46,950 bases of DNA from Oscillospiraceae bacterium (GTDB lineage: Bacteria; Bacillota; Clostridia; Oscillospirales; UBA929). The translations under genes and the position numbers were made by a program. Positions 1 through 8,108 of the stretch are shown here, in pieces. Under the pieces are notes generated by a model. It made no database searches. It saw only the letters and a program-made list of their open reading frames with translations, and was not told the origin of the DNA. Every line of letters starts with the position of its first letter. Position 1 is the stretch's first letter. The stretch spans positions 1 through 46,950 of the forward strand of contig JAISCT010000056.1 of assembly GCA_031265355.1 (NCBI GenBank), in the 5' to 3' direction.

Positions 1-488
<488 letters not shown>

Positions 489-674
489 TTGGAAAAGTGG
501 GTAAACACTTGTGGTGCTGACAAAGAGCTCTCTTTATTTGGTTTTGAGGGTGCGACGAGTGCGAAGCACTCTGTGCTTCGCAAGTGATGAGTGCTGAGTG
601 TTGAGTGCTGAGTGGAGAGACGGTAGGACGGAGGTTGCTCAACGCAGAGCTTAGAACTGCGAAGCAGAGGATAT
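489..674 (+). other. 23S to tRNA-Lys spacer
   Basis: No gene is seen. The spacer holds a 9-bp hairpin (TGCGAAGCA, 560-568, pairing with 574-582) and short direct repeats of GAGTGCTGAGTG around 589-614. These look like rRNA processing or simple-repeat sequence. Confidence 0.5.
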
Positions 675-750
<76 letters not shown>

Positions 751-751
751 A

Positions 752-959
752 GATAATTGATAATTGATAATTGATAGTTGATAATTTCTATTGTTACTAT
801 CGATTGATAAGGCCCGTTGGTCAAGCGGTCAAGACGTCGGCCTCTCACGCCGGAAACGGGGGTTCGATTCCCCCACGGGTCACCAGAGGGTGAACACAGA
901 ACAATCTGGATGCCCCAAGAAAAGACAGCAAAATTATCAACTATCAATTATCAATTGTC
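752..959. repeat. inverted AT-rich repeat pair flanking tRNA-Glu
   Basis: The segment 759-787, made of GATAATT-type units, is the reverse complement of 931-959 with one mismatch in 29 positions. The arms lie on either side of tRNA-Glu and could pair into a long stem in the pre-rRNA. Additional GATAATT units extend the left arm to 752. Confidence 0.75.
811..885 (+). tRNA. tRNA-Glu (CTC)
   Basis: 75-nt cloverleaf with encoded CCA. The acceptor GGCCCGT pairs with ACGGGTC (one G-U), the anticodon stem TCGGC pairs with GCCGG, and the loop CTCTCAC gives anticodon CTC. It is the second tRNA between 23S and 5S. Confidence 0.93.
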
Positions 960-961
960 AA

Positions 962-1077
<116 letters not shown>

Positions 1078-1082
1078 ATCCA

Positions 1083-1122
1083 TGGTTCAAGTGTCAGTCC
1101 TTCTCGTCTGACACTTGAACCA
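1083..1122 (+). terminator. perfect 15-bp hairpin after 5S
   Basis: TGGTTCAAGTGTCAG (1083-1097) is followed by a 10-nt loop and its exact reverse complement (1108-1122). The downstream tract is only moderately T-rich, so it may be an intrinsic terminator or a processing stem. Confidence 0.6.
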
Positions 1123-1154
1123 TCTATCCTTCTGTTCATCTATCCCTTCCATCT

Positions 1155-1230
1155 TCCTCAATAGCTCAGTCGGTAGAGCATGCGGCTGTTAACCGCAGGG
1201 TCGTTGGTTCGAGTCCAACTTGGGGAGCCA
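1155..1230 (+). tRNA. tRNA-Asn (GTT)
   Basis: 76-nt cloverleaf with encoded CCA. The acceptor TCCTCAA pairs with TTGGGGA, the anticodon stem TGCGG pairs with CCGCA, and the loop CTGTTAA gives anticodon GTT. Confidence 0.94.
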
Positions 1231-1237
1231 GCGCGTT

Positions 1238-1265
1238 GCCGCCACGAGGCAAAGCTCGTGGCGGC
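1238..1265 (+). other. 11-bp hairpin between tRNA genes
   Basis: GCCGCCACGAG (1238-1248) pairs exactly with 1255-1265 across a 6-nt loop. There is no adjacent T-tract. It is more likely a processing or pausing structure than a terminator. Confidence 0.5.
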
Positions 1266-1308
1266 GTGCCTTGTCCGCTTTTTAGGGGCCCCCAGCCCCC
1301 CACCTCGT

Positions 1309-1385
1309 GGGCCATTAGCTCAGTTGGTTAGAGCCCCCGGCTCATAACCGGATGGTCCTAGGTTCGAGCCCTAGATGGCCCACCA
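1309..1385 (+). tRNA. tRNA with CAT anticodon (Met or Ile2)
   Basis: 77-nt cloverleaf with encoded CCA. The acceptor GGGCCAT pairs with ATGGCCC, and the anticodon loop CTCATAA gives CAT. The first anticodon-stem pair (C-A) is mismatched. Sequence alone does not separate elongator tRNA-Met from the lysidine-modified tRNA-Ile. The initiator is unlikely because the acceptor starts with a proper G-C pair. Confidence 0.9.
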
Positions 1386-1388
1386 CAG

Positions 1389-1430
1389 AAACGCTGCAAT
1401 ACCAATGGTTTGCGGCGTTTTCTTTTGTTT
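1389..1430 (+). terminator. intrinsic terminator of the rRNA/tRNA operon
   Basis: AAACGCTGCAA (1389-1399) pairs along 11 positions with TTGCGGCGTTT (1410-1420), followed by TCTTTTGTTT. This is a standard stem plus T-tract directly after the last tRNA. Confidence 0.8.
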
Positions 1431-1469
1431 GCGGCGGCGTTTTTGGTGTTGGATAGGCTGCCTCTTGGC

Positions 1470-1509
1470 GCCAAACTTAAAAGTGAAATGAAGCCAAACT
1501 CAAAAGCGA
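1470..1509. repeat. 17-bp imperfect direct repeat
   Basis: GCCAAACTTAAAAGTGA (1470-1486) recurs at 1493-1509 with two changes, 23 bp apart. It sits directly upstream of the ATPase promoter, so it could be a regulator-binding pair or a trace of an insertion-sequence end. Confidence 0.5.
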
Positions 1510-1513
1510 TCTG

Positions 1514-1542
1514 TTGACAAAGTGAAAAGTCTTTGGTATGCT
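1514..1542 (+). promoter_or_regulatory. sigma-A promoter for the AAA/DUF4143 gene
   Basis: TTGACA (1514-1519), a 17-bp spacer and TATGCT (1537-1542). Predicted transcription would begin near 1549, leaving a very short leader that starts almost at the ribosome binding site. Confidence 0.75.
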
Positions 1543-1560
1543 GTGTGCAGGTGATGGACT

Positions 1561-2829
1561 ATGAGCATGGACTATATAAAACGAATTTCAGATGAAAAAC
1601 TGGCGCTTTTGCTTCGCGCGAAGGGAGCCGTCCTCATAGAAGGACCCAAGTGGTGCGGCAAAACAAGCTCTGCCGAAATGCTGGCCAAAAGCGTTCTGTA
1701 TATGCAGGACCCCGACACATCGAAGGCGAACAGGCTGACGGCGCAAACGAAGCCTTCGCTGTTGCTGGAAGGCGAAACGCCGCGCCTGCTCGACGAGTGG
1801 CAGGTCGCGCCGGAGTTGTGGAACGCCGTTCGCTTTGCGGTTGACAAGCGGCACGCAAACGGCCAGTTCATCCTCACCGGCTCTGTCGTGCCGACCAGGA
1901 CAGACGACATGCATACCGGAACCGGGCGCATTGCGCGCATGAAGATGCGCACGATGTCTTTGTTCGAGACCGGCGATTCGACCGGCGAGATATCCCTCGA
2001 AGCGCTGTTCAACGGCGCCGCCGGTCTGGAAGGGCGGTCCGGCGTTTCCGTCGAAGCGCTGGCGTTTCTGATCAACCGCGGCGGCTGGCCGGCCGTAGCG
2101 CGGGAAACAGATGAAAAAATCGCCTTAACTGTCGCCGGGGACTATCTGGAAGCCGTGGCCAACGAGGATATCTCAAGGGCCGACGGTATCGAGAAGAACC
2201 CCGACAGGGTAAAGGCGCTCATGCGTTCTTTGTCGCGCAATGTATCGAACGAGGCAAGGACCACAACCATATTAAACGACCTGATCGCAAACGACGAGGC
2301 GCTGTCACAGGTCACCGTCGACCAATACATCAGTGCGTTGAAAAAAATATTCGTGATCGAGGATCTGCCCGCGTGGAGCGTCAGGCTACGCTCAAAGACC
2401 GCAATTCGCACCACGGCGAAGCGGCATTTCACCGACCCGTCAATTGCAACGGCCGCGCTTCGGGCAGCGCCCAAGAGGCTCCTCTCGGACTTTGAGACTT
2501 TCGGATTTCTGTTCGAGTCGCTTTGTGTGAGAGATCTCAGGATCTATGCGGAGAGCATAGACGGCAATGTCTATCATTACCGCGACAAGAGCGGGCTTGA
2601 AATAGACGCGGTCGTCCAACTTGCGGACGGCCGCTGGGGCGCTGTCGAGGTCAAGCTGGGGGCGGGCGAGATTGAGGATGCCTCGAAAAATCTGCTCAGA
2701 CTGAAACAGGCCGTGGACACGGAAAAAATGAATGAGCCGTCCTTTTTGATGGTGCTCACGGGGACGGAATACGCTTTTCAGATGAAAAACGGCGTCTGGG
2801 TCGTGCCGCTTGGCTGCCTGAAAAATTGA
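1561..2829 (+). CDS. ATP-binding protein, AAA_14/DUF4143 family
   Basis: A 422-residue cytoplasmic P-loop ATPase. The Walker A motif GPKWCGKTS is at residues 28-36 and the Walker B-like RLLDEW lies near 77-82 in the N-terminal AAA_14 domain. The C-terminal third has the DUF4143 restriction-endonuclease-like pattern (EIDAVV, then AVEVK near 363). Length is normal for the family. The molecular role of the family is not settled. Members are common in accessory regions and have been linked to DNA-related or defence-like functions. ATG at 1561 was chosen because AGGTGA lies 6 nt upstream, and the ATG two codons later is too far from it. The gene stands alone behind a good promoter just after the rRNA operon. 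Confidence 0.88.
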   Translation: MSMDYIKRISDEKLALLLRAKGAVLIEGPKWCGKTSSAEMLAKSVLYMQDPDTSKANRLTAQTKPSLLLEGETPRLLDEWQVAPELWNAVRFAVDKRHANGQFILTGSVVPTRTDDMHTGTGRIARMKMRTMSLFETGDSTGEISLEALFNGAAGLEGRSGVSVEALAFLINRGGWPAVARETDEKIALTVAGDYLEAVANEDISRADGIEKNPDRVKALMRSLSRNVSNEARTTTILNDLIANDEALSQVTVDQYISALKKIFVIEDLPAWSVRLRSKTAIRTTAKRHFTDPSIATAALRAAPKRLLSDFETFGFLFESLCVRDLRIYAESIDGNVYHYRDKSGLEIDAVVQLADGRWGAVEVKLGAGEIEDASKNLLRLKQAVDTEKMNEPSFLMVLTGTEYAFQMKNGVWVVPLGCLKN

Positions 2830-2873
2830 CCGTATCCATCTGGCGATTGTGGCGTGAGGCGGCTGTCGTTTGA

Positions 2874-3512
2874 TCACGCGCGATGCGGTACAGTCACGGC
2901 GTGTACTCCCGCCGTGACTGTACCGATCATGTCATGTTCCGGAGAGTCGTCCGAGAGCGCGGGTTGGTCGGGCGACGTCTCATAGGTGAACGCCGCGGTC
3001 GCCGTCGCGGTCGCCGCCTCGCCGCCGATGGCGATCTCACCGGCGTGCAGGACGCGGTTTTTCCAGCGCAGCGAGCCCTCTACAAAGAACTTGTACGTTC
3101 CGGCCGGTACCGGGGCGCCGTCCGCCCCGGTCAGGTCCCAGGTGTAGGACTGGGCGCCGGACTTCGGCGTCGCGCCGGCCATGACGTCCACCTGTTCCTT
3201 GGACAACCCGGCAAGGCCGGATCGATCCACCCAGGTCGGAATGGAATCCGGCCTGTTTTTGTACCCGCCGGCCGCCGTGAATTTTGTCGCGTACAGCGTT
3301 TTGACGTATTGGCCATCGGCGGTCTCCACCCAGACGGCGAATTGGTTGGAGGCGTGACCGGACTGTTTTTGAAAGTCGAAGGCGATGGTCGCCCAGGACC
3401 GATCCGACGGCGTCTCCGCGGGCTGCGCCGGTGTGCCGGTGCAGCCGGGCAGCGCGGCCAGCGCAAACAAAAGTATGACGGCAAGAAATCTGTGCGGTTT
3501 CAATGTATGCAC
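2874..3512 (-). CDS. secreted lipoprotein, DUF2271-like
   Basis: About 212 residues with a lipoprotein signal: positive N-terminus, hydrophobic stretch, then lipobox LPGC, so it is expected to be anchored outside the membrane. The mature part (WVETADGQYVKTLYATKF, then tryptophan and proline-rich turns, then PAGTYKFFVEG) resembles DUF2271 proteins, often found near FMN-binding or flavin-transfer proteins. No such partner is seen here. The best start is GTG at 3512, 8 nt after GAGGAG. An ATG at 3518 is too close to that site. The ribosome binding site lies inside the last codons of the upstream decayed gene. The 3' end of the frame runs through a perfect 15-bp inverted repeat, so the last residues may not be ancestral. 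Confidence 0.65.
   Translation of the reverse strand: MHTLKPHRFLAVILLFALAALPGCTGTPAQPAETPSDRSWATIAFDFQKQSGHASNQFAVWVETADGQYVKTLYATKFTAAGGYKNRPDSIPTWVDRSGLAGLSKEQVDVMAGATPKSGAQSYTWDLTGADGAPVPAGTYKFFVEGSLRWKNRVLHAGEIAIGGEAATATATAAFTYETSPDQPALSDDSPEHDMIGTVTAGVHAVTVPHRA
2886..2925 (-). terminator. perfect 15-bp inverted repeat at the lipoprotein 3' end
   Basis: CGGTACAGTCACGGC (2886-2900) pairs exactly with 2911-2925 across a 10-nt loop. It overlaps the last codons of the lipoprotein gene. No T-tract follows on the minus strand, so terminator function is uncertain. Confidence 0.45.
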
Positions 3513-3517
3513 ACCCA

Positions 3518-4017
3518 TCACTCCTCGATCGCTAAAATCATAACGACTAACAGCCCGTCCAGCCCGCCGCGCGCCCGCGCGATTTCCTGCACGTAGTCCG
3601 TCCCCGCATACCCGAAGCCGGTGGCATACCCGGCGGGGTCGTTCACCGCGCGCCGGACCATCTCCTCGGTGTCCTCCGTAGAACAGGCTGCGGCCGTTGT
3701 CGTACAGCGCATAAAAAAGATTCCTGGCCGGCGCCGATACAGGTACTCAGTGGGCTGATGCGTTGCTTGTAGATGCCATACCGGCCTTCGAACACGCCGT
3801 AGCGCTTGATGTTGTAGCCCTCCGGCGTGTCCACGCTGTCGCCGCTCTTGTCCACATGCTGAAGGAATATCGATGAGAAGACATCCGTCATGGCGGCTTC
3901 CAGCCGCTCCGATTTTGTCCGGGCGATCCAAAGCAGGTCCTTCGGGTGGATCCACCGCGTAATCCCGGCGATGCGCGGTACGCCCCGCTTTTCGGCGGTC
4001 TCTTGGATGGTTTCCAC
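3518..4017 (-). pseudogene. decayed copy of the HTH-HipA-like kinase gene
   Basis: This is a broken paralogue of the intact gene at 16833-18086. The first codons (ETIQETAEKRG) match ETITAREAAEKWG of the intact protein, then the sequence jumps to VPRIAGIT, so about 120 codons with the helix-turn-helix core are lost. The block HPKDLLWIARTKSER to RISPLST follows in good agreement. A second gap removes about 110 codons and changes frame. The end (EDTEEMVRRAVNDPAG, then GFGYAG, then RGGLDGL) is readable in another frame. The start codon equivalent is GTG. A TTGCTA/TACAAT promoter relic remains upstream near 4040-4070. It is not expected to make a working kinase. Confidence 0.85.
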
Positions 4018-4161
4018 TGTGTCCACCTCTCGTTCGCTGTGGCGCCATTGTACCACACATTTGGAGCAATAGCAAGCGCACAGAAACGTCCATACCGCTC
4101 AGGCATAGACGTTCCCGTTGTTTTACATTTTAATTGATACAGCGAAAATTCAGGTGGTCGG

Positions 4162-7100
4162 TTACGGAACAGGGTTCATCTTCGGGGCATACGTAACGCT
4201 GTCCCATACGAACAATTTCAGCACATAATCCCCCTTGACGGCCAGTGTCAGGCCGATTTCTTCGTCTGCGTCATGCAGCGCAACCTGTTTGGAGTCAACC
4301 GCAAGCAACCTGCCTGTGAGCTTATCGTACTCGGCGATCACTACGTTGACCGTGCTTAATGTGGTGGTGTTGTTCGATACATAGGCCGAAACATCGATTT
4401 TCCCGTCCGATTCGGCCGCCGTAAACGACGCTTCCCAATCCGGCGCCGATACCGGTACAAGAGCCGTTATCTTTTGCTCCAAATCCGTCGCCGCGGCATC
4501 CGCCTGATACTGCAGGATTTTGTCCCCGTCGCGCACATCCAAAGCCTTCTGCAACGAATCCTGCATGTTTTGCCAGGACGCCGGGGTAAATTTGTTTCCT
4601 CTCAGCGCTTTGGCCTGAGCGACCAGAGAATCAAGCCTCTCATAATCAACCAAAGGCAAAAGCAAGGATGTCATCGGGACGATCTGGCGCGCTCCGTCGT
4701 CAATCGTCCAATACAGCAACGCGCATGACCCGCCTTCAATTTCCATGTAACGCATCTCAAAATTATATATTTCGCCTTCCTGCAGCGTTACCGCTTTTGT
4801 TGATTTATATTGCTCCCAATCGTTAACCCACCAGTTGATCAGGTTGGCTTCGCTGTTGAAGTCGAATTGAACGCCATTGTCGGTATATGTAGTAAATACA
4901 TATGTCCCCGTGACAGGCGCTTTGATCCTTCCGGTCCATCTGACGCCCGCGTAGTCGCTTTGCCCGGCGTGTTGTGAAAGCAGGCCTTCCATATTGCTGA
5001 AATTGATATTGTCGTCAATCAAAACATCCTTTTTCCTCGTCGCGTCCAGACCGTAAGGATAGACAGCTCCGCGATCAAGACCTGTTCTTCTCTGCAGGGT
5101 ATAGTATTCAGCCTGAACGCCGCCGACATAAACCAGCGATTCGATAGCCTTGATTAACGCAATCACGGCATCGTCAACTTGCTGCTGTGTCGAATTCAAA
5201 TCCTCATATACAGCCAGCGCGTTGTCATGCACAGCCCGCAATTGCCTCAGCGAACTTGACGTGTAATCTTTCAGCAATTCGCTTTCGGCCAGTAAAAGCA
5301 TCTGTTTCAGATTGGACTTGTTAACGCTCGAATCGCCGAACTTAATCCAGTCGATATTCGCGACGCCCTCCCTGTCGTTGTCAGCCTTAAATACCAGATA
5401 AATATCATGCTTCCCAACAACCGTGTCCGAAAGTTTCGCCGTCAAGGTATGCCACGTCTGCCAGCCTCCGGTGTTTTCGACGTCAATCGTAGCGATCAAA
5501 GGTCCGACCGCGGAATCGATTCGTACGTCCACGCGCCCGCCTGCGGACCCGACCGCGACTCTCGCCTGGACAACATTCGCTCCCGCTCCGAGGTCAATGT
5601 TTTGATACATGATGAAATCATTGTTGTTCGTGCTGCAGATATTCATCCCGGTAAGGGCGCTTGCCTCAAGCGTCAACCCGGACTGCAGGTTGAAACTTTC
5701 GGCTTCGATAACACGGTTCAAATCGCTGGCGGTCTGTTCGCCGAAAACTTTTATCTCAAAAATGCTTGTAGCGTTGTCGCCGTTCACTTTGTTTCCGGCT
5801 TCCGCCGTTTCTGGGACGCTCTCGGTTTTATGGATTGTGATGCGCACATACCTCGCCGTTACGTCGACGCCACCGGCAGTCGTATCCTCTACAGGCGAAT
5901 ACTGCGCGCCTTCGGTGGTTTTATCAACATAAATCCGCCAATTTTCGCTTTCCGTCGCGGAATCGATATCCTTCGCGTGCTCTTGCGTAAGCGTTTCGAG
6001 CTTATAGAAGTATTTCTTATTCGTAAACTCGAACGTCGTCTGTATGGCCGATATATCGGAATCACTGCCCAGATCCACGATTAACCACGGATTTTTGGCA
6101 CCCAGGCCCGCGTCCCAGCGGGTGCCCCCATTTTCGTCAACCGCGAAGTTACCGCTATATCTGAAGTTGACATTGGATTGAGAGGTCGGCGCGTATACCC
6201 TGGCGGACGAAACTCTGGTCTGTTTCCCCAGGGCTATATTGGTGCGTTTTTCGGGGTTCTCAAACAACGCGACACCGGAATGGGACGGAATGACTTGTTG
6301 GATACTCCCATCCGCGTTAAAATTGAGCTTCTCAATACATGTCTGCCGTTTGCTGTCGACAAAAGGATAACTCTGACGATGATAAATTATATAGTAGTCG
6401 TCGCCCTTGACAAATGTGGCATGATGCCCCGGCCCCAGGATATTTTTTTCGTTATCGGTGGACAAAATCGGATTATCATACGAACCGTTTATCTCGCGGT
6501 ATGGGCCAAAAACGTCGTCCGCGACCGCGTACCTGACATTATAAGCCGCGCCGCCGTCCGTTGACCAGACCAGGTAATACAGGCCGTTGCGTTTGAATAT
6601 CTCCGAAGCCTCAAAAGAGTTTCTTATGCCTTCCGCCGTGTAATATTTGAACGGATTGGTTGCTCGGCCGGATGTCCGGTTCATGCGGGGGTCGTCCTGT
6701 GCCCCGGCGGAGACTTTGCCCTCCGCGTCGAAATCCAGTTTTATGATGCAAAACGTCCAGGCGCCGACGGTCATATAAATAGATCCGTCGTCATCCAGAA
6801 AAAACTGTCCGTCGTGCGTGTTGATAAACGGCTTGTTCGGCTCAACTTTATTCGCGTCAACCCACGGCCCAAATAGCGAATCCGACATGCCGATTCGCTG
6901 GCTGCCGATGGTATATGTAATATAGTATTTTTGATTTTTGGGATTGTATATTACGCTCGGAGCCCAAACCATATCGTGCGGCTGTTCATCGTAATCGTTG
7001 GATTTCATGAACCACTCTTCCGGCAATTCCACGTCCCGATGTTCCCAGCTGATTAAATCTTTCGAATACCAGACTTGAGTCGGCCAGGTGTTTTTTCCGC

Positions 7101-7935
7101 CGTTCCCGTCGTTTGTCGCAAAAACATAATAATACTGCGAATGTTCGTCAAAAAAGATCGAACCGTCCGCGGCGTATCCCGGCACAAAGGGGTTGGTGTT
7201 ACCGATCTGGAAAACATGCTCCACGGCTTTGTTCGGCACATCCGCCCCTCCGAACGCCGCGTCAAGATCCGCGACCGTTACCGGGCGTACCGTTATGCTG
7301 TCCGCGACGAATTGTCTGCCCCAGGCGCGGAACCCGACAGAACCGGCTGTATATGTGGTGTCAACGAAATTAAAGATCTCTTCGCCGTCGCCGTAAATCG
7401 CGATCTTGCTGCCATAGACGACAATTTTGATTGTGTGCGATACGCCAACGGCGATACTCCGGTTGCTGCTTCTGTTTATCTCTGCCCAATTGTTGTTTGC
7501 TCTGCCAAGTATGTAGTAACTGGGGCCAAATCCAATGTAATAGCCCTTATACGAATCGGAACTCCCGTTGACGGCATCGGTCGTTCTGAACATTACGCCG
7601 GCGTTGCTCGTGGCGTCGCCGTTGAGGGTAATGGCCGCTTCCACAACGTAGTCTTTCCATTCGTACGGGTTTTGGCCGTCCGGGAGCGAATTTAGGATCG
7701 CTTTTACGTTGTCCGAGTCGTCAAATGATATTTTGCTCGCGTTCGCGCCCGCCGAAACAAACCGCATTTTGTCCGCAGCACCGACCAGATTCCAATACTG
7801 CTGAGCGTCGGCCATTGGCCCAAAGTCGGAATACGCAGGCGAGCCCAATTCAACTCCGGTTGCGGAAAGTTGCGCAGTCAATGAAATCGACAAAACCATG
7901 ACCCAAAAACAACTGATCATTCTCCTGAATGCCAT
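4162..7935 (-). CDS. secreted multi-domain GH43 glycosidase
   Basis: A 1257-residue exported protein with a signal peptide (residues 1 to about 25). Domains in order: a LamG/DUF1080-like beta-sandwich (35-220), a GH43 five-bladed propeller (240-570), a discoidin F5/8C-type domain (580-730), a CBM6-like domain starting IEAESF (740-875), a FIVAR-like helical segment, a PA14 domain starting QAEYYTLQRR (935-1085), a second helical segment and a beta-rich tail. In GH43 the pattern HDGQFFLDDDG (about 375) fits the pKa-modulating Asp, and FEASEIFKRNG (about 442) fits the acid Glu. GH43 members act on arabinan, xylan or galactan; the substrate here is not known. No dockerin is present. ATG follows AAGGAG by 8 nt. 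It lies downstream of the GH2 gene, with a palindromic repeat element between them. Confidence 0.9.
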   Translation of the reverse strand: MAFRRMISCFWVMVLSISLTAQLSATGVELGSPAYSDFGPMADAQQYWNLVGAADKMRFVSAGANASKISFDDSDNVKAILNSLPDGQNPYEWKDYVVEAAITLNGDATSNAGVMFRTTDAVNGSSDSYKGYYIGFGPSYYILGRANNNWAEINRSSNRSIAVGVSHTIKIVVYGSKIAIYGDGEEIFNFVDTTYTAGSVGFRAWGRQFVADSITVRPVTVADLDAAFGGADVPNKAVEHVFQIGNTNPFVPGYAADGSIFFDEHSQYYYVFATNDGNGGKNTWPTQVWYSKDLISWEHRDVELPEEWFMKSNDYDEQPHDMVWAPSVIYNPKNQKYYITYTIGSQRIGMSDSLFGPWVDANKVEPNKPFINTHDGQFFLDDDGSIYMTVGAWTFCIIKLDFDAEGKVSAGAQDDPRMNRTSGRATNPFKYYTAEGIRNSFEASEIFKRNGLYYLVWSTDGGAAYNVRYAVADDVFGPYREINGSYDNPILSTDNEKNILGPGHHATFVKGDDYYIIYHRQSYPFVDSKRQTCIEKLNFNADGSIQQVIPSHSGVALFENPEKRTNIALGKQTRVSSARVYAPTSQSNVNFRYSGNFAVDENGGTRWDAGLGAKNPWLIVDLGSDSDISAIQTTFEFTNKKYFYKLETLTQEHAKDIDSATESENWRIYVDKTTEGAQYSPVEDTTAGGVDVTARYVRITIHKTESVPETAEAGNKVNGDNATSIFEIKVFGEQTASDLNRVIEAESFNLQSGLTLEASALTGMNICSTNNNDFIMYQNIDLGAGANVVQARVAVGSAGGRVDVRIDSAVGPLIATIDVENTGGWQTWHTLTAKLSDTVVGKHDIYLVFKADNDREGVANIDWIKFGDSSVNKSNLKQMLLLAESELLKDYTSSSLRQLRAVHDNALAVYEDLNSTQQQVDDAVIALIKAIESLVYVGGVQAEYYTLQRRTGLDRGAVYPYGLDATRKKDVLIDDNINFSNMEGLLSQHAGQSDYAGVRWTGRIKAPVTGTYVFTTYTDNGVQFDFNSEANLINWWVNDWEQYKSTKAVTLQEGEIYNFEMRYMEIEGGSCALLYWTIDDGARQIVPMTSLLLPLVDYERLDSLVAQAKALRGNKFTPASWQNMQDSLQKALDVRDGDKILQYQADAAATDLEQKITALVPVSAPDWEASFTAAESDGKIDVSAYVSNNTTTLSTVNVVIAEYDKLTGRLLAVDSKQVALHDADEEIGLTLAVKGDYVLKLFVWDSVTYAPKMNPVP

Positions 7936-7970
7936 ACAAAACGCTCCTTCTTATACAGATTTTACTCGAC

Positions 7971-8108
7971 CCAAGCGCCAGCCTTTTTCCCCTAAGCGGC
8001 GTTGGCGGGTTCCGCTGATACCGTCCGATATCAGCGGAACCCACCGCCTTGCCTGCGGGAAAAATCCTCGCCGCTTGCTGACAACCTTCAGATGACACAG
8101 CCTACTAG
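7971..8108 (-). repeat. truncated MITE copy between the GH2 and GH43 genes
   Basis: Read on the minus strand this matches the intact element at 42531-42698: it starts CTAG, then TAGGCTGTGTCATCT, the GCAAGCGGCGAGGA block and a long central palindrome around GGTTCCGCTGATA. The far terminal repeat is missing after GCGCTTGG, near the GH43 ribosome binding site. The preserved end sits exactly on the GH2 stop codon. The long hairpin could damp or stop transcription between the two genes. Confidence 0.8.
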
